Positions 1-7,818 are shown, counted from the stretch's first letter. The stretch: DNA of 64,000 nucleotides from Myroides odoratus (GCF_001549985.1 NZ_LROZ01000004.1:186001-250000), one strand, 5' to 3'. The notes: generated by a model from the letters alone, not told the origin. Numbers and translations: made by a program.

Positions 1-409
1 CAAAATCTACTGTGTTTACATTGTCTTTTACATCCACACTTCCTTGTTCTGCTTTCACAACAAATCCTATTTGTGGACCTGCTTGTACACTTAATCCATC
101 CATTACATAGTATTTAGCCATAATAGGCACATTAATGTAATCTAAATTAATTTTTGAGCTGTCACTTCCTTTACCTTTTGCTCCTTGTGAAGAGTATAAA
201 ATCTCAGGTTGAATAGCAAATTTCTCATTCAAGAAGATCTCTGCTAACGCTCCCACATGGAATCCTGTTTTGCTCTTTGTATCATCTGCACCAGAAAGAT
301 TAGAAATGTTCAAACCTGCTTTTGCTCCAATTTTAATATCTGGAGTTTGTGCTAATGCAGCTCCGCTGAAAGCGAAAATAGCCAATAGGCTCATAGTAAT
401 TTTCTTCAT
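1..409 (-). CDS. Outer-membrane beta-barrel (porin-family) protein, 3' end cut by window
   Basis: The gene starts at 409 (ATG read on the minus strand) and runs off the left edge, leaving about 136 residues. It opens with a clear signal peptide (MKKITMSLLAIFAFSGAALA, then Q) and continues with alternating polar/apolar strands typical of the small outer-membrane beta-barrel family (KIGAKAGLNISNLSG, FAIQPEILYSSQGAKGKG, LDYINVPIMAKYYVMDGLSV). The phrase 'NVPIMAKYY' followed by 'GPQIGFV' is characteristic of PorT/OmpW-like Bacteroidetes barrels of about 200 residues. It is divergent from the HxlR regulator. Substrate or role cannot be told. Confidence 0.85.
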   Translation of the reverse strand, partial: MKKITMSLLAIFAFSGAALAQTPDIKIGAKAGLNISNLSGADDTKSKTGFHVGALAEIFLNEKFAIQPEILYSSQGAKGKGSDSSKINLDYINVPIMAKYYVMDGLSVQAGPQIGFVVKAEQGSVDVKDNVNTVDF

Positions 410-722
410 ATATATTATGTATTTATAAGGTTAAATTCAAGCTAAAAGTATTAAATATAATTTTAAATAAAAACCAAAACAAGTCTGATTTGCATAATTT
501 CTCAAAAAATAAATGAAAAGAATGAAATAATGTGATTTATGTGCTTTTTATAAAAGAATATAGTGAATTTAAGTCTCTAAAAAGAGAAAAATAGATGCGA
601 TTATTGCTGTTTTTAGGAGCTGAATAGGCCTTTTTTAACCACATTAGGGGAGAAGGAAAGAGAAAAGAATACTAGATTTTTAAATTTTTAATGACATCTT
701 TGTACATAAGAGTGATAACAGT
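410..722. other. Divergent intergenic region, porin / HxlR gene
   Basis: AT-rich 313-bp gap between two divergent starts. It holds a near-consensus Bacteroidetes -7 element CATCTTTG at 695-702, 20 bp before the regulator's ATG, and a small hairpin (TCTCT/AGAGA) near 574-587. I see no paired TTG at the right spacing and no other gene. Confidence 0.4.
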
Positions 723-1055
723 ATGCAGAAACAAGTAATTACAGACAAAGTATGTGCCTTAGAATTTGCGGTAAAAGCAATTAGTGGCAAATGGAAGATT
801 CCTATTATTTGGCGAATTAATGAAGGGGAGAAGAGACCTAGCGAATTTTTAAGGGGAATTGCTACCGTGGATCGCAGGGTACTCAATCAACAATTAAAAG
901 AATTAGAGGATGTCGGAATCTTGAGTAAACAGCGTTTTGATGAAGTTCCACCAAGGGTAGAATATACGTTGACACCTTTAGGATTACAACTAATAGAAGT
1001 TTTAAAACAACTCAATGCGTGGGGAGAAATTTTATTGCATGATCAACAACCTTAA
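723..1055 (+). CDS. HxlR-family winged-helix transcriptional regulator
   Basis: 110 residues, the usual size for HxlR/DUF24 regulators, with the family's core in order: a Cys near the N-terminus (VCALEFAVKAISGKWK, the Cys at residue 11 being the position that senses thiol stress in some members), the HTH (SEFLRGIATVDRRVLNQQL) and the wing (PPRVEYTLTPLG). These dimeric regulators commonly control a divergent or adjacent gene; here the divergent neighbour is the porin-family gene. The target and signal are not visible. Redox sensing is only a family-based possibility. Confidence 0.9.
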   Translation: MQKQVITDKVCALEFAVKAISGKWKIPIIWRINEGEKRPSEFLRGIATVDRRVLNQQLKELEDVGILSKQRFDEVPPRVEYTLTPLGLQLIEVLKQLNAWGEILLHDQQP

Positions 1056-1108
1056 AAAAGGTAACTCAATAAGTAATGGTACAGAAAAAGGTAAAAGGCT
1101 ATAAAATT

Positions 1109-1127
1109 ATAGTAGTTTTACTACTAT
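1109..1127 (+). terminator. Hairpin after HxlR gene
   Basis: Perfect 8-bp arms ATAGTAGT / ACTACTAT with a TTT loop, 54 bp after the HxlR stop. It lacks a strong T tract, so it may be an RNA-end structure rather than a full terminator. Confidence 0.35.
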
Positions 1128-1259
1128 TTGCTTATAAAAAGAAGAAGAATACACGAAAAATATAAAGAAAAGTCCTTTTTAGTAGGAATTTGAGTCAAAA
1201 AAAGTTATCAAAAGAACATCTTTTTTTGGTTTTTAGTGATTTATGTTTAAAATTATAAG

Positions 1260-1292
1260 AACAGATGAGAATTTATTTCATCTGTTTTTTTT
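1260..1292 (+). terminator. Rho-independent terminator
   Basis: Stem AACAGATGA / TCATCTGTT followed by a run of T. It lies about 205 bp after the HxlR stop, and is the first good terminator for that transcript. Confidence 0.65.
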
Positions 1293-1475
1293 ATTGTATT
1301 AAATTAAAATTAAAAAAGCATAACCTTGTATTTTTTTCTTGCTTATTACGTAGAATGTTATTTCCTTTGTTAGGGAATTAAATAAATGAGTAGAAATTCA
1401 TTTCTAAGTCGATCACTCCTCTTTTTTAGTAAGGCAGAAAATAGGAAATCGTGGTTTACGAGTAATGCGTTTCAA

Positions 1476-1560
1476 GTTTTTAATTTGAAAAGGGTGAATA
1501 GGAATTCTGTTTAATTGTTTGTTGTTTCGAAATAGTACCTTATACTTTCAAATTAAAAAC
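1476..1560. repeat. 15-bp perfect inverted repeat, 55-nt loop
   Basis: GTTTTTAATTTGAAA at 1476-1490 is matched by its exact reverse complement at 1546-1560. It sits inside the gene-free stretch that ends in the terminator at 1605-1650. It could be the closing stem of a noncoding RNA or the ends of a decayed small element. Confidence 0.6.
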
Positions 1561-1604
1561 ACGTAGTAAAAACAACCTGTTTTTAGTACACAAGAAAAAT
1601 TTAT

Positions 1605-1650
1605 GAAAAAGAAAAAGCAGGATGTTTTATTGTCCTGCTTTTTCTTTTTA
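1605..1650. terminator. Strong bidirectional terminator
   Basis: Arms GAAAAAGCAGGA (1611-1622) and TCCTGCTTTTTC (1633-1644), with A-rich sequence before and T-rich sequence after, so it can act on either strand. It lies just before the GNAT-Nudix gene. Confidence 0.75.
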
Positions 1651-1692
1651 ATTTCGAATCTTCATTGTCTACGAAAGTAAAGTTAAAAAGCC

Positions 1693-2586
1693 ATGTCTCC
1701 ACAAACTCAATTGCATATTGTACAAGCAACGCCTCAACATGTACCTCAAATTCAAGATTTGATTCACCACGCAACGCAGCTTAGCTATACATCATCACAC
1801 GAAAATACAAAAAAGAATAAAAATATAGCAGAATTAATTCACCAAAAAGAGATGTATTTGGTGTATGAAGAAGAAATACTTTGTGGATGCTTTGCATTTA
1901 ATGCTCAAGGTTACGCAGCAGCGTTGGTGTATTTTTATTGTTTGCCGGATGAAAATGAAGGAGACCAAGAGAGGGCACAACTGAAATGGAACAGGCTGTT
2001 AGAAGCAGTCAAAAAACAAGCACAGGTATTATCCTTTAATTATTTAACCGTTATCGCTGCACCTGCCAGGCAAGTATGGTTTGAAAAACAAGGAGCTAAA
2101 CCGTCCAGCGTATTGGAAAATGCAGCAGATGCGGTGGAGTATTACCTTACTGTGATAGAACAACCGTGGGTTGATCTTCCTACTGCAGGGTTAGTCTGTG
2201 TGAAAGACAAGCAACTTTTATTGGCTTTTAGTAAGAATAAACAAGCGTGGTATCTACCAGGTGGAAAAATTGATGCAGGAGAGGATAGTCAACAGGCACT
2301 TAGACGCGAGATTGAAGAGGAGCTGTCTTTGGTTCTTCAACCCGAGCGACTGTCCTATTTGACACATATTGTAGCCCCTGCCTACGGAGAAAAAAAGAAT
2401 ATCCTCATGCAGCAAGATTGCTATTATTATGAATTAGAAGAAGATACTATTACGGTTGCTAATGAAATCGGTGGAATACAGTATTTTACAAAAGAAGAAT
2501 ACATCCGCAATCAAATTCCCGTTCCAGGGGTGTTGAAGGTTTTTGAGTTTTTTGCGGGGGGAGAAGGTGAGGCGATGAGAGGGTGA
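1693..2586 (+). CDS. GNAT-like / Nudix hydrolase fusion protein
   Basis: 297 residues in two parts. Residues 1-~155 resemble a GNAT acetyltransferase fold (MYLVYEEEILCGCFAF; then LSFNYLTVIAAPARQVWFEKQGAKP, the usual C-terminal strand). Residues ~160-290 form a Nudix hydrolase: the box starts at G191 with E197, R205-E206, E209 and E210 in register (GGKIDAGEDSQQALRREIEE). The Gly that normally follows the EE pair is Ser212. Nudix enzymes hydrolyse nucleoside diphosphates linked to another group; the substrate here is unknown. The last residues (GGEGEAMRG) and the TGA stop are encoded by the GGTGAG repeat array, so the C-terminal tail is probably repeat-derived. Domain assignment is firm for Nudix, moderate for GNAT. 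Confidence 0.85.
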   Translation: MSPQTQLHIVQATPQHVPQIQDLIHHATQLSYTSSHENTKKNKNIAELIHQKEMYLVYEEEILCGCFAFNAQGYAAALVYFYCLPDENEGDQERAQLKWNRLLEAVKKQAQVLSFNYLTVIAAPARQVWFEKQGAKPSSVLENAADAVEYYLTVIEQPWVDLPTAGLVCVKDKQLLLAFSKNKQAWYLPGGKIDAGEDSQQALRREIEEELSLVLQPERLSYLTHIVAPAYGEKKNILMQQDCYYYELEEDTITVANEIGGIQYFTKEEYIRNQIPVPGVLKVFEFFAGGEGEAMRG

Positions 2587-2603
2587 GGTGTTCTTTGCAC
2601 AAC

Positions 2604-2650
2604 TAGTATGTCCTGCTGACGCAGGAAGCATCGCATCCGTTACTCAACGC
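2604..2650 (+). repeat. REP-like 47-bp repeat, copy 1
   Basis: Identical over 47 bp to 2842-2888. It contains the hairpin TCCTGC-TGAC-GCAGGA and, alternatively, TGCT...AGCA. A diverged inverted relative occurs at about 55377-55420 and 55532-55575. Confidence 0.8.
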
Positions 2651-2841
2651 TTGTTATTCCTGTATTATGTGGGGTTGAGAAGGTGAGACGATGAGAGGGT
2701 GAGGCGATGAGAAGGTGAGGTGTGCTTTGTGAAGTCGTAGGTCGCTTTTTTGTTTTTTGTGAAGTTGTAGGTTTTATCGATTAAAGAAGATTTGCAAAAA
2801 AGCCTTTTTGCAAAAACAATTCTCCACTCTGTATATCCAGT

Positions 2842-2888
2842 TAGTATGTCCTGCTGACGCAGGAAGCATCGCATCCGTTACTCAACGC
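2842..2888 (+). repeat. REP-like 47-bp repeat, copy 2
   Basis: Exact direct repeat of 2604-2650, offset by 238 bp, placed between the island core and the CTCACC arm. Confidence 0.8.
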
Positions 2889-2971
2889 CACACCGCCACA
2901 CCCTCTCACCACCACACCCTCTCATCACACCCCCCTCTAACGATTTACAATAAAATTAACACCATAAATGC

Positions 2972-3000
2972 TTGTGTTTTTTGAAAAAAAAATATTTTTG
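2972..3000 (+). promoter_or_regulatory. Bacteroidetes-type promoter for the small exported protein
   Basis: TTG (2972-2974), 18 bp, then TATTTTTG (2993-3000), matching the TTG / TAnnTTTG consensus. The ATG at 3005 follows by only 4 bp, so the mRNA would be leaderless or nearly so. This decides against a TTG start at 2972, which would lie in the promoter. Confidence 0.6.
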
Positions 3001-3004
3001 TTGC

Positions 3005-3310
3005 ATGAAATACGCAGCAATAGTCGTTTTATTTTTCTTTGTCAATTTTATCGCTACACCCACTATCGCGGTGTTAGCGGGTATTGAATTGGATATCCCT
3101 ATGCTGACGATTTCAGAAGAAAATAAAAAACCCATTACAAATGCAGAGGAAGAAGAAAAAGGTCACTTTCATGGGTTACATCCTTTTCAAGAGGATTTTC
3201 TATTGCAAGATAGAGATGAATCAGAACTTCATTATGCACAATTAAAATTAGTGTACGAATCATTAGAATTCGACGTTTTATCCCCCCCTCCCGAAGTTTT
3301 TGTTGCTTAG
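3005..3310 (+). CDS. Small exported hypothetical protein
   Basis: 101 residues from ATG 3005. Residues 1-~25 are a signal peptide or membrane anchor (MKYAAIVVLFFFVNFIATPT). The rest is acidic (NAEEEEKGHFHGLHPFQEDF) and ends in a Pro-rich tail (LSPPPEVFVA). I do not recognise a named family, but similar short secreted proteins with a conserved PPPE tail occur in Flavobacteriia. It is 232 bp upstream of the SulP/carbonic anhydrase operon in the same direction; a functional link is unproven. Confidence 0.7.
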   Translation: MKYAAIVVLFFFVNFIATPTIAVLAGIELDIPMLTISEENKKPITNAEEEEKGHFHGLHPFQEDFLLQDRDESELHYAQLKLVYESLEFDVLSPPPEVFVA

Positions 3311-3542
3311 TTAGACTGATGTGTAATGCGTAATGCGTTAGGCAAAGTAGTGATGCATGCTGTGTTAGGTGTGCAGGTTGACTATTGACTTTTTTTAATG
3401 AAGATAAGTGAAGAATAAATGTTCTAGATGATATTGTTTTTTTCATCGAGCATTGACAATTTCACGACTTCACGATTTTGCAACTACACCACTTTACAGC
3501 CTCACATCAACAGTAGACTGTTTTAATTTTAAGTAAACAAAA

Positions 3543-5084
3543 ATGAAATATCATATACAAGTAGCAACATGGAAAAAAAGTGTTGCTCCAGGCCTTGTGG
3601 TCTTTTTAGTCGCACTTCCGCTTTGTTTGGGAATTGCGCTAGCTTCAGGTGCACCTCCAATAGCGGGAATTATCGCTGGAGTAGTAGGGGGAGTTATTGT
3701 TGGATTTATGAGTAATTCCAACGTTAGTGTGAGCGGTCCCGCTGCGGGATTAGCTGCCATTATTTTAGCTGCTATCAGTGAGTTAGGATCCTTTCAACTC
3801 TTGCTTACAGCGGGAATTCTTGCGGGTATTATCCAATTAGTATTGGGATTTTTGCGGGCAGGTGCTATTGCCAATTTTTTCCCTTCTAGTGTGATTGAAG
3901 GGATGCTTGCAGGAATTGGAGTGGTTATTGTTATCAAGCAATTGCCCTTAGCTTTTGGGGTAAGTGCATTAAGTGACGTACAGAATTTTGCAGCAATTCA
4001 CAAAGGAACGCTATTAATGACAGTGCTTTCTCTTGCTATTTTAATTGCGTGGAGCAAGAGTAAAAGATTGAAGAAAATTGCCTTTTTACCTGCGGCTTTA
4101 GTGGTTGTAGTGGTTGGGATTGTATTGAATCAATTGTGGTTGTATACGGGTAGTTCATGGGCAATTGATGCTTCACAAGTCGTAGCGATTCCAGTAGTAG
4201 ATGGACTATCATCTATCGGCTCTTTATTGGTTTTTCCCGATTGGACCGGATTGACGAATCCTACTGTGTGGGTTGTAGCAGGTACTATTGCTATTGTTGC
4301 TTCAATCGAAACGCTATTGTGTATTGAGGCAACAGATCGCTTAGATCCATTAAAACGACATACAGATACGAACCGTGAGCTGAAAGCACAAGGAATAGGT
4401 AATATTATCAGCTCCTTGATTGGAGGTTTACCGATGACTTCTGTAGTTGTGCGTTCATCTGCCAATGTTAACGCTGGTGGATTGTACAAAGCCTCAGCAA
4501 TTATACATGGAGTGTTTTTATTACTTGCTGTAGTGGCACTTCCTTTTGTATTAAATATGATTCCGTTAGCTTCTTTAGCGGCTGTATTAATCTTAGTGGG
4601 ATATAACTTAGCCAAACCTGCCGTATTACTTCATTTCTGGCATAAAGGCTATACGCAATTTGCGCCATTTATTGTGACACTCGTTATGGTTGTTGCTACA
4701 GATTTATTGATGGGTGTATTAGCTGGGATGGTTGTAAGTATTGCCTTTCTATTGCTGGGCAACGTACGCAAAGCATTTTCGATGCAGCATACTGTGAAAG
4801 ATGAGCAACTTGTGTATACGCTTACGTTAGCACAAGAAGTCTCATTCTTTAATAAAACAGCCATTAAAAACAAATTGCATCAACTGCCTGATAACTGCCA
4901 TTTGGCGATTCAAGCCAAACAAATGGGGTATATCCACATGGATGTTCTCGAAATGATTCAATCGTTTATTAACGAAAAAGCCAGAGAAAAGAACATAGCA
5001 ATTACCACAACGGGTTTTCATAAATCCATTCAAATTAGCCAAGGGCAATCAAATCTTATTTTATCACATCGTAAAACGATATAA
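3543..5084 (+). CDS. SulP-family anion (probably bicarbonate) transporter
   Basis: 513 residues. The N-terminal ~400 form the SulP membrane domain with the family start (APGLVVFLVALPLCLGIALA), SVSGPAAGLAAII and a long run of hydrophobic helices through FLLLGNVRKAF. The last ~100 residues correspond to a weak STAS-like cytoplasmic domain. SulP members move sulfate, bicarbonate or other anions across the inner membrane. The carbonic anhydrase gene starts 2 bp after the stop, an arrangement known from SulP-CA pairs and fusions, which argues for bicarbonate rather than sulfate. Substrate is inferred from context only. Confidence 0.9.
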   Translation: MKYHIQVATWKKSVAPGLVVFLVALPLCLGIALASGAPPIAGIIAGVVGGVIVGFMSNSNVSVSGPAAGLAAIILAAISELGSFQLLLTAGILAGIIQLVLGFLRAGAIANFFPSSVIEGMLAGIGVVIVIKQLPLAFGVSALSDVQNFAAIHKGTLLMTVLSLAILIAWSKSKRLKKIAFLPAALVVVVVGIVLNQLWLYTGSSWAIDASQVVAIPVVDGLSSIGSLLVFPDWTGLTNPTVWVVAGTIAIVASIETLLCIEATDRLDPLKRHTDTNRELKAQGIGNIISSLIGGLPMTSVVVRSSANVNAGGLYKASAIIHGVFLLLAVVALPFVLNMIPLASLAAVLILVGYNLAKPAVLLHFWHKGYTQFAPFIVTLVMVVATDLLMGVLAGMVVSIAFLLLGNVRKAFSMQHTVKDEQLVYTLTLAQEVSFFNKTAIKNKLHQLPDNCHLAIQAKQMGYIHMDVLEMIQSFINEKAREKNIAITTTGFHKSIQISQGQSNLILSHRKTI

Positions 5085-5086
5085 CT

Positions 5087-5710
5087 ATGAACTCATTTAC
5101 AAAAGAAATATTAGCAAATACAACACCAGAGCAAAGTTTAAACTTATTATTAGAAGGAAATAATCGCTTTGTCAATAATTTAAAATTCAATAGAAATTTT
5201 TTACATCAGCTTCAAGAAACAAAAGACGGTCAACATCCACATGCGGTGATTTTGAGCTGTATGGATAGTCGTGCGCCATTAGAACACGTATTAGACCAAG
5301 GAATTGGAGATATCTTTAGCTTGAGAATTGCAGGGAATGTATTGACGGATGAGGTAATTGGAAGCATGGAATACGCTTGCCAAGTGGTTGGAAGTAAATT
5401 GATTCTCGTTTTGGGGCATAGTCGATGTGGAGCGGTGACAGGGGCTTGTAACCACACTAGTTTAGGTAAACTAGATACTATTTTAGCGCGTATTCATCCA
5501 ATTGTAGAAAAAGTACGCGAGAAAAATCAAGGAAAAGAATTAAGTCAAACAGAATTAGTAGAGTTAGTAACGATGGAAAATGTTCGTTCCATCGTAGAAC
5601 AACTTCAACGAGTAAGTCCTTCTTTAACCCAATTAATTGAAGAAGGTCAAATCGGTGTCGTAGGAGGATATTATGATGTCGTAAGCGGAAAAGTAGAACT
5701 GATTTGTTAG
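5087..5710 (+). CDS. Beta-class carbonic anhydrase
   Basis: 207 residues, normal for beta carbonic anhydrases. Zinc ligands and the catalytic dyad are intact: C58 with D60-R62 in SCMDSRAP, and H111/C114 in GHSRCGAV. It interconverts CO2 and bicarbonate in the cytoplasm. Translation is probably coupled to the SulP transporter 2 bp upstream, so that imported bicarbonate is equilibrated at once or supplied to carboxylases. A terminator follows at 5738-5762, closing a two-gene operon. Confidence 0.95.
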   Translation: MNSFTKEILANTTPEQSLNLLLEGNNRFVNNLKFNRNFLHQLQETKDGQHPHAVILSCMDSRAPLEHVLDQGIGDIFSLRIAGNVLTDEVIGSMEYACQVVGSKLILVLGHSRCGAVTGACNHTSLGKLDTILARIHPIVEKVREKNQGKELSQTELVELVTMENVRSIVEQLQRVSPSLTQLIEEGQIGVVGGYYDVVSGKVELIC

Positions 5711-6126
5711 TATGAGGAATACTTTGTTAACGTTGAGAAGTCCCCAAATCGGGGACTTTTTTGATATGCTATCGACAGTACAACCCCTTTTTTAAGCCTT
5801 TATTTTCTTGAAAGGGTATAGGAATAAGTCCACTCTAACTAAAATAGAATTATTTAAATTCACATAATGTGATTTTTTAACTTGTTATGTATTATTATTT
5901 GCGAATAATTTGTACTTTTATGAAAGGAAATAAATTGTTAATTTATTAAGGTAAGTGTAAATATTTAAAAATTTTTTATCTATTAGGAGGAAATAACGTA
6001 CTTATTTATGTGCTTTTCTTTATTTAATAGGGATTGAGTGAGGTTTTGAACAATGTATGGATGATGGTTGTAACAGCGAATGGCTGAAGAGTCATTTACA
6101 ATTTTAATTTTTAAACAGATCAAACG
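5711..6126. other. Intergenic region after carbonic anhydrase gene
   Basis: Holds the operon terminator and then about 360 bp of AT-rich leader before the CI-like regulator. An AGGAGG at 5985-5990 has no suitably spaced open frame. Nothing else is supported. Confidence 0.4.
5738..5762 (+). terminator. Rho-independent terminator of SulP-CA operon
   Basis: AAGTCCCC / GGGGACTT stem with an AAATC loop and a T run, 27 bp after the stop. Confidence 0.85.
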
Positions 6127-6765
6127 ATGTTAAACGCAAATGATGTTATCAGAAGATTAAAACAATTGCTAGGATTCAAAACGGATTTAGAACTAGCTAA
6201 TTTATTGGAGATTAAACCCAATACCTTATCTTCTTGGAAGATACGGGAGACGTTGCGTTATGATAAAATTATTGAGGTATGCAAGCAACATAAAATTGAC
6301 TTGAATGAGCTATTTTTGATTCATCCCAATACTGTTTATAAAGGTGATTTAGAGGATCGTGTAGTAAAAATGATTTCAGTGGATCATCATATTGAGTATT
6401 TTCTCAATCCAGAGAAGTGTTTAGCGACGTCACCTACTTGTGTTTTTCCAACGGAAGAAGAAGTTACGATTGGATTTCAACTCGGAGTTGAGAATATGTA
6501 TCCTACTTTAAAAGTGAGTTCTTATTTGTTGTCAATGCCTATTGAAATAAAAGAGATGAAACCTTGGCATATTTATGTTTTAGTTGTGGAGAGCCGAGGT
6601 ATTTTATGCTATCGTTTCAAGCGAAAGATGGAAAATGGTGAATACTTGTTTGTAAGTGATAATCCCGTTTTTGAAAGTATGACCTTGAGCATTGAAGATA
6701 TTCGAACTGTATTTAGTATTCGAGGTGTCTTTTTACCAAGTGTCAAAAACTTAGTTGAATTTTAG
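6127..6765 (+). CDS. CI/S24-like regulator, peptidase serine replaced
   Basis: 212 residues. Residues 5-~65 are a phage-CI-type helix-turn-helix (VIRRLKQLLGFKTDLELANLL, then NTLSSWKIRETL). Residues ~105-205 look like the S24/LexA peptidase fold (FQLGVENMYPTL, YVLVVESRGILCYRFKRK, VFSIRGVFLP). At the site where active members have Ser-Met-x-Pro, this protein has Asn123-Met-Tyr-Pro126, so RecA-stimulated self-cleavage is unlikely; a non-cleaving regulator that uses the fold to dimerise or bind a ligand is more probable. No phage genes are nearby, so it is probably a domesticated or ordinary chromosomal regulator. Confidence 0.75.
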   Translation: MLNANDVIRRLKQLLGFKTDLELANLLEIKPNTLSSWKIRETLRYDKIIEVCKQHKIDLNELFLIHPNTVYKGDLEDRVVKMISVDHHIEYFLNPEKCLATSPTCVFPTEEEVTIGFQLGVENMYPTLKVSSYLLSMPIEIKEMKPWHIYVLVVESRGILCYRFKRKMENGEYLFVSDNPVFESMTLSIEDIRTVFSIRGVFLPSVKNLVEF

Positions 6766-6796
6766 GGAAGAATATAAAAAAAGAAGAAGTAAGAAG

Positions 6797-6816
6797 CCTC
6801 GTAAGAGGTTTTTTTT
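6797..6816 (+). terminator. Short terminator after CI-like gene
   Basis: CCTC-GTAA-GAGG followed by eight T, 31 bp after the stop and before the convergent AraC gene. Confidence 0.6.
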
Positions 6817-6834
6817 ATGATCAAAATATACGTT

Positions 6835-7818
6835 TTACTTATAGAGTGCACTAGGTGATACGCCGTATTTTTTTTTGAAAGCAGTCGAGAAATGGCGCTG
6901 ATTCTTGTACCCAATTCGATCAGAAATTTCACTGATATTAAGTGTTTGATCGGCGAGTAATGTTTTTGCATGTTCCATTTTTTCATGCGTCCAAAAGGAG
7001 ATGACTGTCGTTCCAAAAAGTTCTTTAAATCCTTTCTTCAATATAAATTCATTGGTCCCTACGCGGTGAGCTAAATCCACCAAAGAATAGGTACTATCTA
7101 GATTCTGGAGCATGAAATCGCGTACGGCATAAATCTTGTCAATTTCTTGTTTCTTCAGTGATCCTTGATAGGGGGATTCACCGTAAAACTGTTCCAATTG
7201 TAGGAGTAAAAGCTCAATAACTTTGGCTTCTAAAAACAACCGTTTAAAAATACCCTGCTTATCACAATAGATAATTTGATGTAAAATTTCATACATCTGA
7301 TGATTAATGGGATAGTGTTCAGGATGTAACAAGCTTGATTTACCCTGTTCAACTGCATTGCGAAAACGATCAAATAAGTGATGGTCATGCGGAAGGAAAC
7401 GCTTGAAGAATTCGGGTCTTAAATTGATTTCACAGAGGTGGAAATCTTCACTTTCCCATTGCATGTGCCCTCCCAATCCATTGGTGTATAGAATATTATG
7501 TGAATGTGCTTCAAAACAAACAGGTTGGTCAAATTGAGAAGTACGCGCGGTGCTTTTACCTTTCATGGTGAAATGCATCTCAATGGTCTCAAAATCACTC
7601 TCAAACCCCAATAGCACTTTCTGGGTTAGCTTAACATTTCCAATCCCAATATGAACTCCATCAAAGTATAACTCTTTGTAGTAGCCCCGTCCCATAAAAG
7701 AATCTAAATACGTAACGCTTTCTTGTACAGTACCTCCTTCTAGTTCAAAAAAGGAGGTTGGATACTCTTTTTCTACTATCGTATGCTTGTGTTTAATATC
7801 ATATAGTCGTAAAGTCAT
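6835..7818 (-). CDS. AraC-family transcriptional regulator
   Basis: 327 residues. The last ~100 carry two helix-turn-helices (YSLVDLAHRVGTNEFILKKG and LNISEISDRIGYKNQRHFS, ending KKYGVSPSALYK). The N-terminal ~220 residues resemble the PchR-type sensor region rather than a sugar-binding cupin. It is divergent from the MATE exporter across 204 bp with back-to-back -7 boxes, so it probably controls the exporter and itself. The ligand is unknown; PchR relatives sense siderophores, but that is not demonstrable here. Confidence 0.88.
   Translation of the reverse strand: MTLRLYDIKHKHTIVEKEYPTSFFELEGGTVQESVTYLDSFMGRGYYKELYFDGVHIGIGNVKLTQKVLLGFESDFETIEMHFTMKGKSTARTSQFDQPVCFEAHSHNILYTNGLGGHMQWESEDFHLCEINLRPEFFKRFLPHDHHLFDRFRNAVEQGKSSLLHPEHYPINHQMYEILHQIIYCDKQGIFKRLFLEAKVIELLLLQLEQFYGESPYQGSLKKQEIDKIYAVRDFMLQNLDSTYSLVDLAHRVGTNEFILKKGFKELFGTTVISFWTHEKMEHAKTLLADQTLNISEISDRIGYKNQRHFSTAFKKKYGVSPSALYK

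Larger units (their letters stand above)
1056..1692. other. Intergenic region with two orphan terminators and a long inverted repeat
   Basis: No credible protein gene. Contents: a hairpin without a T tract (1109-1127), a factor-independent terminator (1260-1292), a 15-bp perfect inverted repeat whose arms lie at 1476-1490 and 1546-1560, and a strong terminator (1605-1650). The second terminator has no protein gene upstream of it in the same direction, so an untranslated transcript between about 1300 and 1650 is possible. Confidence 0.45.
2560..2936. repeat. Composite repeat island 1 (GGTGAG arm, core, CTCACC arm)
   Basis: The island begins inside the 3' end of the GNAT-Nudix gene. GGTGAG-rich units lie at 2560-2594 and 2675-2722. 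A core at 2724-2830 contains TTTGTGAAGTTGTAGG and CGATTAAAGAAGATTTGC. The complementary arm of CACACC/CTCACC units is at 2889-2935. Two copies of a 47-bp REP-like sequence are embedded. No gene is supported here; short reading frames in the array are repeat artefacts. Confidence 0.8.

Noticed and set aside
5985..6037. Short leader peptide after AGGAGG
   Set aside because: The ATG is 17 bp away from the AGGAGG and the frame is nine codons; Bacteroidetes rarely use strong ribosome sites.
6127..6765. Prophage remnant
   Set aside because: Only a CI/S24-like regulator is present; no integrase, capsid or lysis gene in the neighbourhood.
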